From positions 434,001 through 498,000 of the forward strand of contig NZ_BMXJ01000002.1 in NCBI RefSeq assembly GCF_014651695.1: 64,000 nucleotides of DNA, in the 5' to 3' direction. Positions 58,883 through 64,000 of this stretch are shown one piece after another. Both the position numbers and the translations under genes were made by a program. The notes under the pieces were generated by a model. It ran no database searches and had not been told where the DNA came from. It saw only the letters and a list, made by a program, of their open reading frames with translations. Each line of letters opens with the position of its first letter. The stretch's first letter is position 1. This stretch comes from Nocardiopsis terrae. Lineage in GTDB: Bacteria > Actinomycetota > Actinomycetes > Streptosporangiales > Streptosporangiaceae.

Positions 58883-60986
58883 CCGGTTCTTCCTCCTCGT
58901 CACCGGCGTCCGCATCCGCCGGTTCCCTCCCCGCGACCAGCGCGAGTACCGCTTCACCGTAACGGTCCAGTTTTGTCGGGCCCACACCGGACACGGCCGT
59001 CAACTGGGAGACGCTGGAGGGCTCCTGTTCGGCGATGGCCTGGAGGGTGGCGTCGGTGAAGATCACGTAGGCGGGCACCTTCTGCTCCTGCGCGCTCTGC
59101 CTGCGCCACTCGCGCAGGCGTTCCAGCAGGGCCTCGTCGTAGGTGGACGGGCAGTCCAGGCAGCGGCCGAGTTTGCGCTCGGTGGAGTCGGACAGCGGGC
59201 CCCCGCACACCCGGCAGCGCACGACCCCGCCCTTGCGCCGCTCCCGGCGGTTGGCGGTGGAGGGCGAGGCGGGGCGCAGGCCGTCAAGGAAGCGGGAGGG
59301 TTTGCGGGTCCTCCTGCCGCCGGGCGAGCGCGCCAGCGACCAGGACATCGCGAGGCTGGACCGGGCCCGGGTGACCCCCACGTAGAAGAGCCGGCGCTCC
59401 TCCTCCACCTGCTCGTCGGTCTCGGCGTAGATGATCGGCACCATGCCCTCGGTCAGGCCGACCAGGAACACCGCGTCCCACTCCAGTCCCTTGGCGGAGT
59501 GCAGTGAGGCGATGGTCACCCCCTCGAACCCGGGCGCGTGCTCGGTGGCCATCCGCGTTTCGAGCTCGTCCACGAAGCCCGCCATGGTGACGGGGCGGCC
59601 GTCGGGTCCGGGTCCGGCGGCCATGTCCTCGGCGAGCTGGACCAGCGCCGAGAGCGACTCCCAGCGCTCCCTGGCCTGGCGTCCCTCGGGGGCGGTCTCC
59701 GACAACCCCATCTGGGAGAGCAGTTGGCGCACGGTCGGGACGAGGGGTTCGGCCTCCTCGCCCGCCGCGCCGTGCCGGGCGCCGCGCAGGGTGTGCACGG
59801 CCTGTTTGATCTCGGGACGCTCGAAGAACCGTGCGGTGCCGCGCACGGTGAAGGGGACACCCTCGTCGGCCAGGGCCTGCTCGTAGGCGGCCGACTGGGA
59901 GTTGGTGCGCAGCAGCACTGCGATCTCGCTCGCGGGGACCCCGTCGGACAGCAGGACGCTGATCTTGCGCGCGACGCCGGTGGCCTCGGCGGGTTCGTCG
60001 TCGTACTCCTGGTAGAGCGGGTCGGGCCCGTCGGGGCGCTGCGCCCGGAGGGTGAGGTGGTTCGCGGAGGTCGCACCCCTGGCCTGCGCGATGACGTGGT
60101 TGGCCACCCGCACCACCTGGGGGGTGGAGCGGTAGTCGCGTACCAGCCGGACGACGGTGGAGTGCGGGTAGCGGTTGGCGAACCCGGTCAGGTACTCCGG
60201 GCTGGCCCCGGCGAAGGAGTAGATGGTCTGGCTGGGGTCGCCGACCACGCACAGGTCGTCGCGGTCGCCGAGCCAGGCGTCCAGGAGGAGTTTCTGGAGC
60301 GGGTTGACGTCCTGGAACTCGTCCACGACGAAGTACCGGTACTGGTCGCGAACCCGCTGGGCGACCGCGGGGTACTCGGTGATCATCCCCGCGGTGAGTT
60401 CGAGCATCGACTCGAAGTCGAGGAGGTTGTGCTCGCGGCGCAGGTCCTCGTAGGCCTCGAAGACCCGGGCGACCTCGCCGGTGGACATGGGCGCCTCGCG
60501 CCCGGCCTTGGCCACGGCCTTGTCGTAGTCGCTGGGCCTGACCTGGGTGACCTTGGCCCACTCGATCTCGCTGGCGAGGTCGCGCAGCCCGGTCCGGTCC
60601 GGTTGCAGGCCCACCGAGCGGGCGGCCCGCGCCACCGCCTGGATCTTGCTGTCGATCAGGGTGGGCTTCTCACCGCCGACCACTTGTGGCCAGAAGAATC
60701 CGAGCTGGCGCAGGGCGGCCGCGTGGAAGGTCCGGGCCTGGACCCTGGGGGCGCCGAGGGAGCGCAGGCGTCCGCGCATCTCCCCCGCGGCCCGGGCGGT
60801 GAAGGTGACCGCGAGAATCTGCTGTTCGGAGACGATTCCGCTGGCCACGGCGTGCGCGATCCGGTGGGTGATCGCCCTGGTCTTCCCCGTTCCGGCACCG
60901 GCCAGAATGCACACGGGGCCGCGCAGGGCGCGCGCCGCCTCGGTCTGTTCCGGGTCCAGTCCCTCCAGGACGCGGTCGGGGTCCAT
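58875..60986 (-). CDS. uvrD2: ATP-dependent DNA helicase UvrD2
   Basis: 703 aa SF1 helicase. Walker A GAGTGKT (30-36), motif II FVVDEFQDVNPLQ, motif III GDPSQTIYSFAGA, motif IV RDYRSTPQV and motif VI VGVTRARSSL. The C-terminal part has the tetracysteine zinc knuckle CRVCGG...CLDC (~590-611) and an HRDC domain (~620-690), the layout of mycobacterial UvrD2. ATG with GGAG about 5 nt upstream. It unwinds DNA in repair or replication; in mycobacteria it is essential. Downstream tesB overlaps it. Confidence 0.96.
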   Translation of the reverse strand: MDPDRVLEGLDPEQTEAARALRGPVCILAGAGTGKTRAITHRIAHAVASGIVSEQQILAVTFTARAAGEMRGRLRSLGAPRVQARTFHAAALRQLGFFWPQVVGGEKPTLIDSKIQAVARAARSVGLQPDRTGLRDLASEIEWAKVTQVRPSDYDKAVAKAGREAPMSTGEVARVFEAYEDLRREHNLLDFESMLELTAGMITEYPAVAQRVRDQYRYFVVDEFQDVNPLQKLLLDAWLGDRDDLCVVGDPSQTIYSFAGASPEYLTGFANRYPHSTVVRLVRDYRSTPQVVRVANHVIAQARGATSANHLTLRAQRPDGPDPLYQEYDDEPAEATGVARKISVLLSDGVPASEIAVLLRTNSQSAAYEQALADEGVPFTVRGTARFFERPEIKQAVHTLRGARHGAAGEEAEPLVPTVRQLLSQMGLSETAPEGRQARERWESLSALVQLAEDMAAGPGPDGRPVTMAGFVDELETRMATEHAPGFEGVTIASLHSAKGLEWDAVFLVGLTEGMVPIIYAETDEQVEEERRLFYVGVTRARSSLAMSWSLARSPGGRRTRKPSRFLDGLRPASPSTANRRERRKGGVVRCRVCGGPLSDSTERKLGRCLDCPSTYDEALLERLREWRRQSAQEQKVPAYVIFTDATLQAIAEQEPSSVSQLTAVSGVGPTKLDRYGEAVLALVAGREPADADAGDEEEEPDE

Positions 60987-61238
60987 GGTGCTCCTGCATC
61001 TGGTTGGGGCGGTTGTCCTACCGTGGGCGCACAGTCTCTCAAGTATCGGCTGTCGTCGGGAGCGGATCCGCCTGTGCCGGCGGCGGGGTCGGTGAACGAG
61101 CCGATCGACACATTCCAGAACCAGTCGGGCCTGTGAGGCGTCCCACGTTGTGTCGTGCGGTCATGGGAAGCGGTGGGAGCCCCCTGGTGTTGGGATGGGG
61201 GGACCGATCCCCGAACATGACCTTCGACCGGAGAAGAC

Positions 61239-61508
61239 GTGAGTGAGATGACGAGTACGGGCACCGAACGATTCACGATGTACAGCACCCCCTGGTGCGG
61301 GTACTGCAAGCGGCTCAAGAGCCAGCTGTCCCGCGAGGGGATCGCCCTGCACGAGGTGAACATCGAGGAGAATCCGGAGGCCGCGGAGTTCGTGATGAAG
61401 GTGAACGGCGGGAACCAGACGGTCCCCACCGTGGTCTTCGAGGACGAGACCGCGATGACCAACCCGTCGCTCGCTCAGGTGAAGAAGAAGCTGGCCGAAC
61501 TGTCCTGA
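61239..61508 (+). CDS. mrx1: Mycoredoxin (glutaredoxin-like, mycothiol-dependent)
   Basis: 89 aa. Glutaredoxin fold with active-site WCGYC (Cys20, Cys23), cis-Pro TVPTVV and the helical KKKLAELS end. It reduces mycothiol mixed disulfides. The GTG at 61239 has GGAG 5 nt upstream; an ATG three codons later is possible. Divergent from uvrD2, as in mycobacteria. The 252-bp gap (60987-61238) holds no other feature that was recognised. Confidence 0.94.
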   Translation: MSEMTSTGTERFTMYSTPWCGYCKRLKSQLSREGIALHEVNIEENPEAAEFVMKVNGGNQTVPTVVFEDETAMTNPSLAQVKKKLAELS

Positions 61509-61517
61509 GGACGGACG

Positions 61518-61544
61518 GCGCGGGCCGCAGGACGCGGCCCGCGC
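61518..61544 (+). terminator. Terminator of the mycoredoxin gene
   Basis: 11-bp perfect stem GCGCGGGCCGC (61518-61528) with GCGGCCCGCGC (61534-61544), 5-nt loop, 10 nt after the stop. Confidence 0.85.
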
Positions 61545-61617
61545 GGCGGGACCCCTCCCCCCGGGGGCGGACACCCCCGTTCCGACGGACGGCTCGGCCG
61601 AGACCGTAGCTCGGACC

Positions 61618-62100
61618 ATGATGACGGGGAGTGTTGAGTTGGGGGACGATGTGAGGCCTCATGACATAGCGGGCACCGACGCGGTGGACGTCGAGGTGGT
61701 GCACCGCACCCCGCACGGGTGGCGCGTGGGCACCGGCCAGAGCGGGCACGAGACACCGGACCTGGTCAGCGCGATGGTCCTGGCGGACCTTCTCACCTCC
61801 GAAGCGGGTGCCGGCCGCCCTCGGACGCAGGCGCCCGGCCGGGCCCCCGAGGGGGCTTCGGAGGTGGAGCGCCTGCGGCACACGATCACGCAGCTGGAGC
61901 ACGCGCTGCACTCCCGTGTCGTGGTGGAGCAGGCGATCGGGGTCCTCGCCGAACGGCACACGATGCCGCCGCGCGAGGCGTTCGAGAAGCTGCGCTCCTC
62001 GGCCCGTTCCCGTGGCCGCAAGGTCGCGGAACTGGCCCGGGACGTGGTGGAGAGCAGCACCAGCCCGCTGACCGTCCTGCCGGAGGAGCTCTCCACCTGA
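61618..62100 (+). CDS. ANTAR-domain RNA-binding protein
   Basis: 160 aa. A C-terminal ANTAR domain (~85-150) of three helices: LRHTITQLEHALHSRVVVEQAIGVLAERH, then AFEKLRSSARSRGRKVAELARDVV, with conserved Ala and aromatic positions (the usual tyrosine-rich spot is partly replaced by Ser). The N-terminal ~80 residues are a poorly conserved, possibly disordered or small sensory region. ANTAR proteins stop transcription terminators forming in target mRNA leaders. No response-regulator or PAS/GAF domain is visible, so the signal is unknown. The ATG at 61618 lacks a clear ribosome site; the start is uncertain. Confidence 0.85.
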   Translation: MMTGSVELGDDVRPHDIAGTDAVDVEVVHRTPHGWRVGTGQSGHETPDLVSAMVLADLLTSEAGAGRPRTQAPGRAPEGASEVERLRHTITQLEHALHSRVVVEQAIGVLAERHTMPPREAFEKLRSSARSRGRKVAELARDVVESSTSPLTVLPEELST

Positions 62101-62201
62101 ACCGGCCGGCCGGTCCCGGTCGGCCGGGGCCGGCACAGGCGCGGGGCGTCCGCTTCCGGGGGGACGGGCGCCCCGCCGCCGCTGGCGTGCGCGCTGCCGC
62201 C

Positions 62202-62239
62202 GGGACGGGCGCGGGCCGCGGGGACGGGCGCGGGCCGCG
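62202..62239. repeat. 19-bp tandem duplication
   Basis: GGGACGGGCGCGGGCCGCG at 62202-62220 repeated directly at 62221-62239, between the ANTAR and nudC stops; a shortened third copy begins at 62161. Probably replication slippage. Confidence 0.8.
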
Positions 62240-62242
62240 GGG

Positions 62243-63193
62243 TCACCAGCCGCCGGGGAGCTCCGAGCCGTACCAGTGCTCGATGAGGGTGCGTGCGATG
62301 GAGACCCGTCCCGGAAGGACGACCTCCTCGCTGTGCACGGCCTCGGCCAGCTCGGGACGGGTGAACCAGCGGGTCTCGGCGATCTCGTCGTCGGTGCGCT
62401 CGGTCTGGCCCACCGCGCGGGCGGTGTAGCCCACCATGAGGCTGCGCGGGAACGGCCAGGGCTGCGAGGCCACGTAGCGGGGCTGGTCGACGACCACGCC
62501 CGCCTCCTCCGCGACCTCGCGGACCACGGCCTGTTCGAGGGACTCCCCCGCGTCGACGAACCCGGCCAGCACGGAGAAGCGGTGCGCGTCCCAGTTCGGG
62601 TTGTTGCCCAGCAGCGCCTCCTCGCGGCCGTCGCGCTCGCGGTGCACCAGCATGATCACCGCCGGGTCCATCCGGGGGAACTGTTCGGTGCCCTCCTGCT
62701 CGCAGACGCGCACGTGGCCCGCCTTCTCGATGCGGGTGCCGGCACCGCAGCGCGGACAGAAGCCGTGGCTGGCGTTCCAGTTGGCGAGGGCGATCGCACG
62801 GGTGAACAGGCCGGTGTCGTGGTCGTTGAGGACCGCCCCGACCTCGCGCAGGGACGCCGGTTCGGCCACCGGGTTGGCGGCCAGGTCCGTGGTGGAGCGG
62901 ACCGCGAAGTAGGCGCGCTCCCCGTCGCTGCCCAGCAGGTAGCGCTCGCCCTCGGGGGCGTGCTGCGGGTCGGTGAGGACGAGTTCCCGGGTGCGACCGG
63001 TGGTGACCAGGGCACGGGACTGTTTGGCCATGAGCGCCTTCCAGCCGTAGCTGCCGGGCTCACCGCCCTCCAGGACCAGGACCCTGGTGGCCGGGTCCGC
63101 CCAGGCGGCGGCCAGCCAGTCGTCGTCACCGCGCCGGTGGCCGACGGGGTCGACGGTGGAACGGGCGAGCAGGGGTGCGGCTTCGGATTCCAT
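62243..63193 (-). CDS. nudC: NAD+ diphosphatase NudC (NUDIX)
   Basis: 316 aa. NADH/NAD-cap pyrophosphatase. N-terminal domain, then a zinc ribbon with Cys146, Cys149 and Cys164, the Nudix box GFVDAGESLEQAVVREVAEEAG and the NudC signature SQPWPFPRS. The fourth zinc-ribbon cysteine expected at 167 is Glu here, so metal binding may differ. The ATG at 63193 has GGAAGG 5 nt upstream; an upstream in-frame start was rejected. It ends next to a tandem repeat and is convergent with the ANTAR gene. A terminator-like hairpin separates it from the upstream M20 gene. Confidence 0.95.
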   Translation of the reverse strand: MESEAAPLLARSTVDPVGHRRGDDDWLAAAWADPATRVLVLEGGEPGSYGWKALMAKQSRALVTTGRTRELVLTDPQHAPEGERYLLGSDGERAYFAVRSTTDLAANPVAEPASLREVGAVLNDHDTGLFTRAIALANWNASHGFCPRCGAGTRIEKAGHVRVCEQEGTEQFPRMDPAVIMLVHRERDGREEALLGNNPNWDAHRFSVLAGFVDAGESLEQAVVREVAEEAGVVVDQPRYVASQPWPFPRSLMVGYTARAVGQTERTDDEIAETRWFTRPELAEAVHSEEVVLPGRVSIARTLIEHWYGSELPGGW

Positions 63194-63251
63194 GCGGCCT
63201 TCCGGGTTCGTGGTTCTCCTCAAGGTTTAACGCCTCCGGGCCCCGTGCGCA

Positions 63252-63284
63252 CCCCCGCCGGGCGAACCGGTGACACGGCGGGGG
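63252..63284 (-). terminator. Terminator of the M20 peptidase gene
   Basis: 9-bp perfect stem CCCCCGCCG (63252-63260) with CGGCGGGGG (63276-63284), 15-nt loop, 28 nt after the M20 stop. Confidence 0.7.
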
Positions 63285-63312
63285 CGCGCCCGGGGTGCGG
63301 CCGCGGACGGCC

Positions 63313-64000
63313 TCAGGCCTCCTCGGCGGCGCCCAGTTCCTCCCACAGGTAGGCGGCGCTCTCGGCGCCCTTGAGCAGGAGGGGCGTCTCGACCTTTTCG
63401 TTGGGGGCGTGGATACGGTCCTCGTTGAGGCCCACGGCCAGGAACACCAGCGGGGTTTCGAGGATGTCGGCGATGTCGGCCTCGGGGCCGCTGCCGCCCT
63501 CGCGGGTGAACAGGACCTCCTTGCCGAAGGCGCGCCCCATCGCGGAGCGGGCGGCCTTCAGCGCGGTGGAGGACAGATCGGAGGCGCAGGCGCGCACGCC
63601 CGGGCCGCCGAACTCCAGTTCGGCGCGGACACCGTCGGGGACGCCCGCCTCCACGTACGCGCGGACGCGGTCCTGGACGTCCAGCGGTTCCTGGCCGGGG
63701 ACCAGGCGGAAGCTGATCTTGGCGTGCGCGGAGCGGGGGACGATGGTCTTGCCGCCCGCGCCGGTGTGGCCGCCCCACATGCCGTTGATCTCGGCGGTGG
63801 GCCGCAGCCAGACGCGCTCCAGGGTGCTGTAGCCCTTCTCGCCGCGGGCCGCGGTGGAGCCGGCGGTGGCCAGCCACGCCGCCTCGTCGAAGGGCAGCCG
63901 GGCGATGAGTTCGCGCTCCTGCTCGCTGGCCTCGACGACGCCGTCGTAGAAGCCGGGGACCGCGACGCGGCCGTCGGCGTCGTGCAGCCCGGAGAGGAGG
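63313..64000 (-). CDS. M20-family peptidase, 5' end beyond the window
   Basis: The window holds the C-terminal ~229 residues. GMWGGHTGAGGKTIVPRSAHAKISFRLVPGQ (the dimerisation domain, shortened here) and the late REGGSGPEADIADI, AVGLNEDRIHAPNEKVE, where His is the last metal ligand, mark an M20 dipeptidase (the dipeptidase/CNDP-like branch). It hydrolyses small peptides in the cytoplasm. The start and first metal ligands lie outside the window. Confidence 0.93.
   Translation of the reverse strand, partial: LLSGLHDADGRVAVPGFYDGVVEASEQERELIARLPFDEAAWLATAGSTAARGEKGYSTLERVWLRPTAEINGMWGGHTGAGGKTIVPRSAHAKISFRLVPGQEPLDVQDRVRAYVEAGVPDGVRAELEFGGPGVRACASDLSSTALKAARSAMGRAFGKEVLFTREGGSGPEADIADILETPLVFLAVGLNEDRIHAPNEKVETPLLLKGAESAAYLWEELGAAEEA

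Overview
The window is high-GC actinomycete DNA. F420 biosynthesis genes (fbiA, fbiB, fbiC), two WhiB-family iron-sulfur regulators, a mycoredoxin, UvrD2, HxlR/TetR/DUF5753 regulators, many GTG/TTG starts and many leaderless promoters (a TANNNT-like -10 about 6-8 nt before the start codon) all point to Actinomycetia. The gene content and two secreted chitinases fit a soil or marine member of Nocardiopsaceae, perhaps Nocardiopsis; the genus is an inference, not a demonstrated assignment.

Layout. 1-2 kb: an Hsp70 gene cut by the window edge, preceded by its GrpE-like partner. 2-9.5 kb: DUF5719 protein, a very large membrane glycosyltransferase, whiB (the WhiB/WhiB2 developmental type), and a membrane protein with a long Q/A/Y/G repeat tail. 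9.8-19 kb: F420 biosynthesis (fbiA-fbiB overlapping, then fbiC), split by two GH18 chitinase genes, the first with a good promoter overlapped by a palindrome. 19-27 kb: envelope genes (flippase-like protein; a three-gene operon of a polytopic membrane protein, a GT2 and a GT4 glycosyltransferase; TIGR03089; DUF3592). 27.5-34 kb: amidohydrolase, DUF5753 regulator, secreted cyclophilin, and a TetR/flavodoxin/nitronate monooxygenase unit with two clear operator copies. 33.6-41 kb: cysteine desulfurase, aroA-rsgA, HxlR with a divergent imine-reductase-like gene, TetR-DUF2087, hisN, lipoprotein. 41.6-44.6 kb: MacAB-like exporter operon. 44.7-45.2 kb: two identical initiator tRNA genes, each with its own promoter and terminator. 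45.4-54.6 kb: UPF0182, PPA1309, PDZ/S16 protease, moaE, NAD-dependent epimerase-like protein, Zincin_2 metalloprotease, NUDIX and small membrane proteins. 55.2-55.8 kb: YefM-YoeB toxin-antitoxin. 55.8-64 kb: YgjP-type peptidase, whiB7 with a long leader, tesB-uvrD2, mycoredoxin, ANTAR protein, nudC and an M20 peptidase cut by the window edge.

Most genes are housekeeping. The most noteworthy features are: the whiB7 leader, which combines a WhiB7-type promoter, an unusually long leader ORF (about 117 codons) and a Rho-independent attenuator; a ~470-bp imperfect inverted-repeat element between convergent genes (49185-49656); the prion-like Q/A/Y/G protein next to whiB; 13-bp inverted repeats upstream of whiB; the palindrome on the chitinase promoter; and small charged proteins encoded beside whiB7 and beside DUF3592.
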